A stretch of 45,251 nucleotides of DNA, taken from contig NZ_JACXYX010000025.1 in the NCBI RefSeq assembly GCF_014779655.1, positions 1 to 45,251 of the forward strand. Reading direction: 5' to 3'. The notes under the pieces were generated by a model. It was not told the DNA's origin, ran no database searches, and was given only the letters and a program-made list of their open reading frames with translations. The translations under genes and the position numbers were made by a program. Shown one piece after another: positions 14,114 through 24,527 of this stretch. How positions within the stretch are numbered: the stretch's first letter is position 1; each line of letters starts with the position of its first letter. Source of the stretch: Nocardioides ganghwensis. Lineage in GTDB: Bacteria > Actinomycetota > Actinomycetes > Propionibacteriales > Nocardioidaceae.

Positions 14114-17100
14114 GTGCGCATCGCACTGCTGTCCACGTCCGACACCGACCTGCTGAGCGCGCGGGAGTCCGGCGCCGACTACGTCCTGGCCAACCCGGCG
14201 CGGCCCGGGCACCAGTCGATGGCCGAGGTGATCGAGGGCTGCGACCTCGTGGTCGGCCGGCTGCTCGGTTCGCCCCAGGACCTGTGCTCCGGCTTCACCC
14301 GCGTCGCTGCCACGGGCAAGCCTGTCGTCGTGCTCGGTGGGGAGCAGTCGCCGAGCGCCGAGCTGATGGAGCTGTCCTCGGTGCCGATGGGCGTCGCCGC
14401 GGAGGCGCACCGCTACCTCGCCGAGGGCGGCCCGGCGAACCTCCGGCAGCTGCACGCGTTCCTGTCCGACACCGTGCTGCTGACGGGGGAGGGCTTCGAG
14501 CCGCCGCAGGTGCTGCCGCAGTGGGGGTTCGCGGAGCGGGAGGGCTTGGTTTCGACACGCTCGTTCCTCGCTGCTCGACCAGCGCTGGAGGGGCTGCCGT
14601 GGGTCGGGGTGCTCTACTACCGCGCCCACGAGGCCAGCGGGAACACTGCCTTCGCCCACGCCCTCGCCGACGCGATCGACGCCACGGGGCAGGCGGTCGG
14701 CGTACCCGTCTTCGCCGGGTCGCTGCGGTCCGCGCCCGACGAGCTGTACGACGCGCTCGGCACGCTGGACGCCCTGATCGTCACCGTGCTGGCCGCCGGC
14801 GGCAGCGTGCCCGCGGGCGCGAGCGCGGGCGGGGACGACGAGTCGTGGGACGTCGCGCGGATGTCGGCGCTCGACATCCCGATCATCCAGGGGCTGTGCC
14901 TCACCAGCAGTCGTGCGGAGTGGGAGGCGTCCGACGACGGCGTGAGCCCGATGGACTCCGCCACGCAGATCGCGATCCCGGAGTTCGACGGGCGGATCAT
15001 CACCGCGCCGTTCTCCTTCAAGGAGGTCGACGCCGACGGGTTGCCGCACTACGTCGCCGACCCCGAGCGCTGCGCCCGGGTCGCGGGCATCGCGGTCAAG
15101 CACGCGCGCCTGCGCGGGATCCCCAACGCCGAGAAGCGGCTCGCCCTCGTGCTGTCGGCGTACCCCACCAAGCACGCGCGCATCGGCAACGCCGTCGGGC
15201 TCGACACCCCGGTCTCGGCGATCCGGATGCTGCGGCGGTTGCGGGAGGAGGGGTACGACCTGGGTGAGGGGAACGTCGTCGCCCACCTGGTTTCGGCGAG
15301 CTCAACCGACGGCGGGATGACCGACACCGAGGCCGGGGACGCGCTCATCCACGCGCTCATCGCAGCCGGCGGGCAGGACGAGGAGTGGCTGACACACGCG
15401 CAGCTGACCGACGCGCACGTGCGGATCACGCCGGAGCAGTACGCCGCGTGGACAGCCGACCTGCCCGCGGACCTGCGCGCCGACATGGTCGAGGCGTGGG
15501 GCGAAGCACCGGGCTCGCTCTTCGTCAACGACGCCGGCGAGCTCGTTCTCGCGACCGTACGCGCGGGCAACGTCGTGCTGCTCATCCAGCCGCCGCGCGG
15601 GTTCGGCGAGAACCCGATCGCGATCTACCACGACCCCGACCTCGCGCCCACGCACCACTACCTGGGCGCCTATCGCTGGCTGGAGCACGGCTTCAAGGCA
15701 GACGCCGTCGTACACCTCGGCAAGCACGGGTCGCTCGAGTGGCTGCCCGGCAAGAACGCCGCCCTCTCCGCGAGCTGCGGCAGCGACGCTGCGCTCGGCG
15801 ACCTGCCGGTGGTCTACCCGTTCCTCGTCAACGACCCCGGCGAGGGCGCGCAGGCCAAGCGCCGTGCCCACGCGACGATCGTCGACCACCTCGTGCCGCC
15901 GATGGCGCGAGCCGAGTCGTACGGCGACATCGCCCGCCTCGAGCAGCTCCTCGACGAGCACGCCAACATCGCCGCGATGGACCCGGCCAAGCTGCCGGCG
16001 ATCCGCGGCGAGATCTGGCAGCTCATGCACGCCGCCGAGATGCACCGCGACCTCGGACTCGACGAGCAGCCGGACGACGAGGAGTTCGACGACTTCATCA
16101 TGCACGTCGACGGGTGGCTCTGCGAGATCAAGGACGCGCAGATCCGTGACGGGCTGCACGTCCTCGGCGTGGCGCCATCGGGGGAGGCGCGGGTCAACCT
16201 GGTGCTCGCGATCCTGCGGGCCGCGCAGGTGTTCGGCGGGCAGGCGCAGGCGGTGCCGGGGCTGCGGACGGCGCTGGGGTTGGACTCCGACGCCACGGTC
16301 GAGGTCGACCGCATCGAGGCGATCGCGCGCGACCTCGTCGAGCAGATGGACAAGGCCGACTGGGACCCCGCTCGCGCGGCCGAGCTGCACGACGACCCCG
16401 AGGTGCAGCGGGTGCTGGAGTTCGCGGCCACCCAGGTCGTGCCGCGCCTGGCCAGCACCACCGACGAGCTCGACGCGGTCGTCCACGCCCTCGACGGCGG
16501 CTTCGTCGCGGCCGGTCCGTCGGGCTCGCCGCTGCGCGGGTTGGTCAACGTGCTGCCGACCGGTCGCAACTTCTACACCGTCGACCCGCGGGCCGTGCCG
16601 TCCCGCCTCGCGTGGCAGACCGGGCTGGCGATGGCGGAGTCGCTCGTCGCGAAGTACGTCGACGAGACCGGCGGCTACCCCGAGTCGGTCGGCCTCTCGG
16701 TCTGGGGCACGAGTGCCATGCGGACCAGTGGTGACGACATCGCCGAGGTGCTCGCCCTGCTCGGCGTACGCCCCGTCTGGGACGAGGCGTCGCGCCGGGT
16801 CAACGACCTCCAGGTGATCCCGCTCGAGGAGCTGGGCCGTCCGCGCATCGACGTCACCGTGCGGATCTCCGGCTTCTTCCGCGACGCCTTCCCGCACGTG
16901 GTCGCGATGCTCGACGACGCCGTACGCCTCGTGGCCGGCCTCGACGAGCCCGACGAGCACAACCACGTACGGGCGCACGCGCGCGCCGACCTGGCCGAGC
17001 ACGGCGACGAGCGGCGCTCGACCACGCGGATCTTCGGGTCGAAGCCCGGCTCGTACGGCGCCGGCATCCTCCAGGTCGTCGAGTCGGGCAGCTGGCGCAG

Positions 17101-17743
17101 CGACGACGACCTCGCCGAGGTCTACACGGCATGGGGCGGCTTCGCCTACGGCCGCGACCTCGACGGGGCGCCGGCCGCCGACGACATGCGCACCAACTAC
17201 CGCCGGATCAAGGTCGCGGCCAAGAACGTCGACACCCGTGAGCACGACATCGCCGACAGCGACGACTACTTCCAGTACCACGGCGGCATGGTCGCGACGG
17301 TGCGCGCGCTGACCGGCAGCGACCCCCAGGCGTACGTCGGCGACTCGACCACCCCCGATGCGGTCCGCACGCGGACGCTGCAGGAGGAGACGAACCGCGT
17401 CTTCCGCTCGCGCGTGGTCAACCCGCGGTGGATCGCGGCGATGCAGCGCCACGGCTACAAGGGCGCGTTCGAGCTCGCGGCGACCGTCGACTACCTCTTC
17501 GGCTTCGACGCGACTGCGGGCGTGGTGCACGACTGGATGTACGAGTCGCTGGCCAGGGAGTACGTCCTCGACGAGACGAACCAGCAGTTCCTGCGGACCT
17601 CCAACCCGTGGGCGCTGCGCGGGATCGTCGAGCGGCTGCACGAGGCCGCCGAGCGCGGGCTGTGGCAGGAGCCGGACGCCGAGGTGGTGGCCGCGCTGCA
17701 GCAGGTCTACCTCGACGTCGAGGGCGAGCTGGAGGACCGGTGA
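14114..17743 (+). CDS. cobN: cobaltochelatase subunit CobN
   Basis: 1209 residues, the normal size. It is the large, substrate-binding subunit of the ATP-dependent chelatase that inserts cobalt into hydrogenobyrinate a,c-diamide. Family landmarks include VGVLYYRAHEASGNTAFAHA, QGLCLTSSRAEW, YPTKHARIGNAVGLDTP, HALIAAGGQDEEWLT, QPPRGFGENPIAIYHD, HLGKHGSLEWLPGKNAALS and a conserved C-terminus with NPRWIAAMQRHGYKGAFE. Residues about 145-158 (LVSTRSFLAARPAL) come from a 39-bp palindromic repeat inserted in frame, and a second, degraded copy may sit at residues about 392-399. The GTG start follows GAGGAGGA. The other subunits (CobS, CobT or ChlI/ChlD-like) are not in the window. Confidence 0.95.
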   Translation: MRIALLSTSDTDLLSARESGADYVLANPARPGHQSMAEVIEGCDLVVGRLLGSPQDLCSGFTRVAATGKPVVVLGGEQSPSAELMELSSVPMGVAAEAHRYLAEGGPANLRQLHAFLSDTVLLTGEGFEPPQVLPQWGFAEREGLVSTRSFLAARPALEGLPWVGVLYYRAHEASGNTAFAHALADAIDATGQAVGVPVFAGSLRSAPDELYDALGTLDALIVTVLAAGGSVPAGASAGGDDESWDVARMSALDIPIIQGLCLTSSRAEWEASDDGVSPMDSATQIAIPEFDGRIITAPFSFKEVDADGLPHYVADPERCARVAGIAVKHARLRGIPNAEKRLALVLSAYPTKHARIGNAVGLDTPVSAIRMLRRLREEGYDLGEGNVVAHLVSASSTDGGMTDTEAGDALIHALIAAGGQDEEWLTHAQLTDAHVRITPEQYAAWTADLPADLRADMVEAWGEAPGSLFVNDAGELVLATVRAGNVVLLIQPPRGFGENPIAIYHDPDLAPTHHYLGAYRWLEHGFKADAVVHLGKHGSLEWLPGKNAALSASCGSDAALGDLPVVYPFLVNDPGEGAQAKRRAHATIVDHLVPPMARAESYGDIARLEQLLDEHANIAAMDPAKLPAIRGEIWQLMHAAEMHRDLGLDEQPDDEEFDDFIMHVDGWLCEIKDAQIRDGLHVLGVAPSGEARVNLVLAILRAAQVFGGQAQAVPGLRTALGLDSDATVEVDRIEAIARDLVEQMDKADWDPARAAELHDDPEVQRVLEFAATQVVPRLASTTDELDAVVHALDGGFVAAGPSGSPLRGLVNVLPTGRNFYTVDPRAVPSRLAWQTGLAMAESLVAKYVDETGGYPESVGLSVWGTSAMRTSGDDIAEVLALLGVRPVWDEASRRVNDLQVIPLEELGRPRIDVTVRISGFFRDAFPHVVAMLDDAVRLVAGLDEPDEHNHVRAHARADLAEHGDERRSTTRIFGSKPGSYGAGILQVVESGSWRSDDDLAEVYTAWGGFAYGRDLDGAPAADDMRTNYRRIKVAAKNVDTREHDIADSDDYFQYHGGMVATVRALTGSDPQAYVGDSTTPDAVRTRTLQEETNRVFRSRVVNPRWIAAMQRHGYKGAFELAATVDYLFGFDATAGVVHDWMYESLAREYVLDETNQQFLRTSNPWALRGIVERLHEAAERGLWQEPDAEVVAALQQVYLDVEGELEDR
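14546..14584. repeat. palindromic repeat inserted in frame in cobN
   Basis: 39 bases (13 codons), TTGGTTTCGACACGCTCG then TTCCTCGCTGCTCGACCAGCG, matching the full copy in cobIJ with one or two changes but read in the opposite orientation relative to the gene. It leaves the cobN frame intact, between the N-terminal domain and the conserved PxVGVLYYRAH block. Confidence 0.8.
15287..15312. repeat. possible degraded copy of the palindromic repeat in cobN
   Basis: CTGGTTTCGGCGAGCTCAACC keeps both ends of the repeat (CTGGTTTCG and GCTCAACC) but lacks the central 12-15 bases. It is translated as LVSASSTDG in a variable loop of CobN before the conserved DALIHALIAAGG block. Confidence 0.45.
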
Positions 17744-18468
17744 CCACCGTCCGCATCGTCGGGATCGGCTGCCACCCCGGGCAGCTGACCCTGGAGGCGC
17801 GCGAGGCGATCGCGGGCTGCGACTACGTGATCGCTGCCGACAAGGGGCCGGACGACCCGCTGCTGGCCCTGCGGCGGGGGATCTGCGCCGACCTCGGGGT
17901 CGAGCTGGTCGCAGTCCAGGACCCGCCGCGCGACCGCGACCCTGGCCTGGGCGGGGCGGACTACGACGGAGCGGTCCTCGACTGGCACGACGCCCGCGCC
18001 GCGGCGTACGGCTCCCTCCTCGACCGGCGGCCGGGGAGGGTCGGCTTCCTGGTGTGGGGCGACCCGGCGTTCTACGACTCGACGATCCGGGTGGTCGACC
18101 GCCTCGGGGTGCCGTACGACGTGCTGCCGGGCGTCTCCGCGCTCTCGCTCCTCGCCGCCCGGCACCGGGTCGTGCTCCACGAGGTCGGCCGGCCGGTCTT
18201 GGTCACGACCGGGCGGCGGCTGGCCGACGAGGTCGCGGCCGGCCACGACAACCTGGTCGTGATGCTGGACGGCCGACTGCAGGCGACGTTGCTCGACGGG
18301 GACTGGGACATCTGGTGGGCCGCGAACCTCGGCAGCCCGGGTCAGGAGCTGGTCGCGGGACGGCTGGCCGACGTCGTCGACGCGATCCGTGCCGCGCGGG
18401 AGCGGGCCAGGGACGCCGACGGCTGGGTGATGGACACCTACCTGCTCCGCCGAAATTCCCAAAGTTGA
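17740..18468 (+). CDS. cobF: precorrin-6A synthase (deacetylating)
   Basis: 242 residues. GIGCHPGQLTLEAREAI opens the tetrapyrrole methylase fold, followed by ADKGPDDPLLALR, GFLVWGDPAFYDSTIRV (the GDPxxY SAM loop, about 103-119) and LPGVSALSLLAARH. The ADKG and WGDPAFYDST phrases separate CobF from CobM and CobI. It methylates C1 of precorrin-5 with release of acetate, a step specific to the aerobic pathway. The GTG start overlaps the cobN stop by four bases (GTGA) with GGAGG at 17731-17735, so it shares the riboswitch-controlled transcript. The stop codon lies inside the HAIR operator of clpB. Confidence 0.92.
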   Translation: MTTVRIVGIGCHPGQLTLEAREAIAGCDYVIAADKGPDDPLLALRRGICADLGVELVAVQDPPRDRDPGLGGADYDGAVLDWHDARAAAYGSLLDRRPGRVGFLVWGDPAFYDSTIRVVDRLGVPYDVLPGVSALSLLAARHRVVLHEVGRPVLVTTGRRLADEVAAGHDNLVVMLDGRLQATLLDGDWDIWWAANLGSPGQELVAGRLADVVDAIRAARERARDADGWVMDTYLLRRNSQS

Positions 18469-18486
18469 GGGGAATCGACTCAACTT
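18462..18486. promoter_or_regulatory. HAIR operator (HspR binding site) before clpB
   Basis: AAGTTGAG and CTCAACTT are perfect 8-base inverted arms separated by nine bases. This fits the HspR-associated inverted repeat (CTTGAGT-N7-ACTCAAG; TTGAG and CTCAA conserved at the right spacing), which lets the MerR-type repressor HspR silence heat shock genes in actinobacteria. It starts inside the last codons of cobF. TTGACC at 18495-18500 may be the -35 of the clpB promoter; no clear -10 was identified. Confidence 0.8.
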
Positions 18487-18544
18487 CTGGCGCGTTGACC
18501 CAGTACGGACCACAGTGGTCCCGACAGACAACGGAGGAGTCGAG

Positions 18545-21130
<2,586 letters not shown>

Positions 21131-21156
21131 GGTCGCGGGCTACCCCTCCCAGTGGC

Positions 21157-21182
21157 GGACTCCCCGCTCGAGCGGGGAGTCC
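21157..21182. terminator. 26-base perfect palindrome after clpB
   Basis: GGACTCCCCGCTC followed by its exact reverse complement, 26 bases after the clpB stop. One mismatch out, the flanks TGG and CCA extend the pairing. There is no T-run, as is usual for actinobacterial hairpin terminators. Confidence 0.7.
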
Positions 21183-21185
21183 ACC

Positions 21186-21215
21186 ACCTGTAGGCCGTTG
21201 CACAGGCCTACAGGT
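21186..21215. terminator. second hairpin after clpB
   Basis: ACCTGTAGGCC and GGCCTACAGGT form a perfect 11-base stem around an 8-base loop, starting three bases after the first palindrome. The pair probably insulates clpB from the next gene. Confidence 0.65.
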
Positions 21216-21309
21216 GTCGGACTCGCCCACCAGGCTGCCCGCGCCCGCCATCGAGGGTCGGCGCATGGTTCTCAGCGGCGGCTCAGCCGGCTGGGGGATG
21301 CTGTCTCCC

Positions 21310-22143
21310 GTGACCACCCCGACCACCGACGTACGCCCGTGGTGGCGGCTGCGGGACACCCCGGTCCCCGGCGGCGTCCCCGACCTCGCCAAGGCGCTGC
21401 TGTGGACCGAGCTCGCGCTCGTGCTGCTGGTCTCGCTCGGCCGGTCGGCGGTCTACTCGGTCGTCAGCATCATCTCGGCGCTGACCGCGCCGGGGCCGCT
21501 GTCGGCGCAGGCGGCGAACCTCAACAACTCGCTCGCCCCCGACCGGCCGTGGCTCGACCTGACCCACCAGCTGCTGCGGATCGGCTTCGCGCTCGTGCCG
21601 GTCGCGCTGGCGGCGTACCTCCTGGTCCGCTCGGGCACCCGGCTGCGCGAGGTGTGGGCGCGCGACGGCGGGTGGAGCACGCTCGGCGACTGGGGGCGCG
21701 GCGCCCTGCTCGCGGCCGGGGTCGGCTCGGTCGGGGTGGTGTTCTACCTCGCGACCTTCGCGCTCGGCACCAACCTCACCGTCGTCGCGCAGTCGCTGCC
21801 GGGGGAGTGGTGGCAGGTGCCGGTGCTCGTCCTCGCGGCCGCGGAGAACGCCGTGCTCGAGGAGGTCGTCGTCCTCGGCTTCGTGCAGGTGCGGCTGCGC
21901 CAGATCGGCTTCGGCGACACCGCGGCGATCGGCCTGGCGGCGCTGCTGCGCGGCAGCTACCACCTCTACCAGGGGCTCGGCGGGTTCGTCGGCAACCTCG
22001 CGATGGGGCTGCTCTTCGGCTGGCTCTTCCGCCGCTGGGGGCGGGTCATGCCGTTCGTGGTGGCGCACACGCTGCTCGACGTGGGCGCGTTCGTGGGGTA
22101 CGCCGTGCTCGCCGGACGGGTCGACTGGCTGCCGACCCTGTGA
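21310..22143 (+). CDS. CPBP family intramembrane metalloprotease
   Basis: 277 residues with about seven hydrophobic segments. ENAVLEEVVVLGFVQVRL holds the paired glutamates of motif 1 of the CPBP (Abi, CAAX protease-like) family, LLRGSYHLYQGL carries the motif 2 histidine, and MPFVVAHTLLD supplies the last conserved histidine. These residues form the active site in the membrane; the substrate is unknown. The GTG at 21310 is chosen because GATGCT at 21297-21302 lies seven bases upstream; an ATG at 21298 is an alternative. It faces the convergent metalloprotease gene 18 bases downstream. Confidence 0.82.
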   Translation: MTTPTTDVRPWWRLRDTPVPGGVPDLAKALLWTELALVLLVSLGRSAVYSVVSIISALTAPGPLSAQAANLNNSLAPDRPWLDLTHQLLRIGFALVPVALAAYLLVRSGTRLREVWARDGGWSTLGDWGRGALLAAGVGSVGVVFYLATFALGTNLTVVAQSLPGEWWQVPVLVLAAAENAVLEEVVVLGFVQVRLRQIGFGDTAAIGLAALLRGSYHLYQGLGGFVGNLAMGLLFGWLFRRWGRVMPFVVAHTLLDVGAFVGYAVLAGRVDWLPTL

Positions 22144-22161
22144 CCCGCCCGGCGGCCGGGC

Positions 22162-24009
22162 TCAGCGGCGGACCTTGACCTTCTTGGAGGTCCGCGACGC
22201 CTTCTCGTAGCCCTTCTTCCTGGTCGTCACCCGGACCGAGATCTTCTTGCCGCGGTCCTTGGCGCGCAGGCGGTACGTGGACTTCTTGGCGCCCTTGATC
22301 TTCTTCCCGTTCTTCAGCCACTGGTAGCGCACCTTGACGCTCTTCGTGGCCGGCTTGGGCTTCCAGCCCTTGATCCTGACCGAGAGGACGCGACCGGCGC
22401 GCGGCGTGCCGCGCAGCTTGGGCCGCGACGTCCTGAAGAGCGCCTTGCCGACCACGACCGGCGCCGAGGACGCGGCCACGGCTGCGTAGTAGGGGGCCGA
22501 CCCGGTGACCTGGAGGCTCAGCGTGCGGCCGATGTCCCCGCGCGAGAGCTTGTAGTAGGGCGCGGTGGCGCCCGGGACGGGAACGCCGTCGAGGAACCAC
22601 TGGTAGCCCAGCTGGACGGCCGGGGCCCACGGCGTGGTCGCCGCGGTGACCGTCCTGCCGGACCGGGCCTCGCCGCCCACGGCGACGGCGCCCGGGTAGA
22701 TCTGCGACTGGCGGTAGTTGGCGACCGCGACGGCCTGCTCCTGGACCGCGAGGGCGTTGAAGGCGGCCGCGGTGCCGGTGGGTCGGCCGCTGCGGCTGAC
22801 GTTGGGGCTGGAGAAGTTGCCGATGCGCACGCAGTCGGCGCAGGTGTTGGGGTAGGCCATGACCGTGAGGAAGTTGCCGGCGACGTCGACGTAGCCCCGG
22901 GCGTACGCCTTGCCTCCGCTCGGCGGCGAGGACGCCCCGGCGTCGTGGTCGGCGCTCAGGTTGTGGCCGATCTCGTGGGCGAACGTGAGGTTGCCGGTGG
23001 CGCACTTGTCGGCCCAGAGGACGGTCCAGGCGGCGCTCTCGGGGTCGTACTGCGGCTGGGTGCCGCCGAGCGAGCCGAGCCCGCAGAAGGAGCCCGAGGG
23101 ATAGGTGCCGCCGAGCCAGAGGCTGACGAGGTCGGCGTGGGTCTCCTCGCGCAGCGCCTGCGCCTCGTCGAAGACGCCGTCACCGGGCTTCGCGAGGGCG
23201 TAGTAGTTGGCCGTCAGCGACGACAGCTGGGCCGCGGCGACCTGACGGGTGCCGACGAGCCGCACCTGGGTGGGGACGCCGGACGCGGTGAGGGCCTGGT
23301 TGGTCTGGGTGATGCCGAGGGCGAACTGCGCCCGCATCGCCGCATCGCCGCCGACCGTCCCCGGCAGGTTGGCCGGGTAGACGATGGCCACGTCGACGAC
23401 CGACGGGGCGTCCGCGGCGACGGGCGCCCCTCCAGCAACCGGAGCCGACTGAGTCGGGGCGTCGCCCGTGGGGGCCGCGTGGTCGGCCCCGTCGGCGTGC
23501 TCGCCGTGCTCGGCGTGGACGTCGACGGCGTCGTCGCCGGGCTGCGGCATCGCCGGCAGCTCGACGACCTCGTAGTCGCCCCCGCGGGTGGTGCTCACCT
23601 CGAAGGCGCCGTCCGCGGCCGAGGCGACGCTCAGGTGCGCGACGCCGTCGACCTCGGCGGCGGTGAAGCTGCCGAGCGAGCCCACCAGCGAGCCGGCCAC
23701 CGTCGTGACGCCGTCGACCGACTCACGGCGGTCGACCGCCGCGGTGACGGTCGTGTCGTCGAACAGCGCCAGGCTGACGCGGTCCCCGGCTCGTACGTCG
23801 CGCAGCGCTGCCGCGTCGAGGCGGACGGGGCGCGATCGGGCGCCGTCGGAGGCCTCGGCGCCGCGGGTGGTCGGGGCTGCGCTCAGCAGCTCGACAGTAC
23901 GGGTCTTCGGGTCGGCCGTGGCGGTGGCCGTGGTCACGGGCGCCGCGGTGGCCGCGAGCGCGATCGCGCAGAGGCCGGCGACGCCGGCCATCGTGCGGGT
24001 GAAGGTCAT
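22162..24009 (-). CDS. secreted zinc metalloprotease (reprolysin/M12-like) with Ig-like C-terminal repeats
   Basis: 615 residues. A signal peptide (MTFTRTMAGVAGLCAIALAATAAP) is followed by a propeptide-like region to about 200 with a His/Asp/Gly-rich stretch near 165-180. The catalytic domain, about 205-430, contains H345-E-I-G-H349-N-L-S-A-D-H355, the extended zinc motif of metzincins, and a downstream VMAYPNTC Met-turn. Cysteines in the domain suggest disulfides. Residues about 440-615 form two Ig-like modules (GYQWFLDGVPVPGAT and RYQWLKNGKKIKGAKKST), the second rich in lysine and able to bind acidic cell-wall polymers (inference). It should be exported and cleave extracellular protein. AGGGGGA lies four bases before the ATG. 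Confidence 0.85.
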   Translation of the reverse strand: MTFTRTMAGVAGLCAIALAATAAPVTTATATADPKTRTVELLSAAPTTRGAEASDGARSRPVRLDAAALRDVRAGDRVSLALFDDTTVTAAVDRRESVDGVTTVAGSLVGSLGSFTAAEVDGVAHLSVASAADGAFEVSTTRGGDYEVVELPAMPQPGDDAVDVHAEHGEHADGADHAAPTGDAPTQSAPVAGGAPVAADAPSVVDVAIVYPANLPGTVGGDAAMRAQFALGITQTNQALTASGVPTQVRLVGTRQVAAAQLSSLTANYYALAKPGDGVFDEAQALREETHADLVSLWLGGTYPSGSFCGLGSLGGTQPQYDPESAAWTVLWADKCATGNLTFAHEIGHNLSADHDAGASSPPSGGKAYARGYVDVAGNFLTVMAYPNTCADCVRIGNFSSPNVSRSGRPTGTAAAFNALAVQEQAVAVANYRQSQIYPGAVAVGGEARSGRTVTAATTPWAPAVQLGYQWFLDGVPVPGATAPYYKLSRGDIGRTLSLQVTGSAPYYAAVAASSAPVVVGKALFRTSRPKLRGTPRAGRVLSVRIKGWKPKPATKSVKVRYQWLKNGKKIKGAKKSTYRLRAKDRGKKISVRVTTRKKGYEKASRTSKKVKVRR

Positions 24010-24079
24010 GGGGTCCCCCTACTTTCTTCTCGGACCCCTTCGTGCCCCCGGTGCGCCCCGCCAAACCCGGATCGGGCGA

Positions 24080-24517
24080 CTACTCGCCGGTCTCGACCTC
24101 CTCGCGCTCCTGCTCCTCGTCGACGCCCCTGCGCCGGCGACCGAGCAGGCCTCCGGCCCACAGCGCCCAGAGCACGAGCACGGGCTGGAAGAACAACCGG
24201 ACGAACCGGGCCCGGTCGGTGTCGAGGCCGAACGCGTCGGTGCCCTCGAGGTACTGGGCGACGTTGCCGGGGAAGATCGCGACGAAGAAGGCCGCGAGCA
24301 GGGCGCCGACCGTACGCCGGCGCCGGGGCAGTGCGACGAACGCGCTCCCGAGCGCGATCTCGACGACGCCGGACCCGAGCACGGTGAGGTCCTCGTCCAC
24401 GGGGAACCACTCGGGCACCTGCGCCCGGAACTCCTCGCGCTGCGTGGTCAGGTGCAGCACGCCCGCGGTGACCAGGAAACCGCCCAGCACCACGCGGCCG
24501 AGTGTCTGTGCCTTCAT
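24080..24517 (-). CDS. DoxX-like membrane protein
   Basis: 145 residues with four predicted membrane segments at about 8-22, 45-62, 68-88 and 103-125, and an acidic C-terminal tail. The opening RVVLGGFLVTAGVLHL and the FVAIFPGNVAQYLEG turn are typical of the DoxX/DoxX-like family, whose members are linked to respiratory or thiosulfate oxidation in some archaea but are mostly of unknown function in bacteria. The ATG has TAGGCT (minus strand 24530-24525) seven bases upstream, a leaderless promoter just after the stop of the neighbouring oxidase gene. Confidence 0.78.
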   Translation of the reverse strand: MKAQTLGRVVLGGFLVTAGVLHLTTQREEFRAQVPEWFPVDEDLTVLGSGVVEIALGSAFVALPRRRRTVGALLAAFFVAIFPGNVAQYLEGTDAFGLDTDRARFVRLFFQPVLVLWALWAGGLLGRRRRGVDEEQEREEVETGE

Positions 24518-24527
24518 GCGCCCCAGC

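Noticed and set aside
15302..17641. 779-codon frame antisense to cobN
   Set aside because: Low-complexity Val/Arg/Gly/Asp composition with no motifs, wholly inside cobN, whose own motifs are clear.
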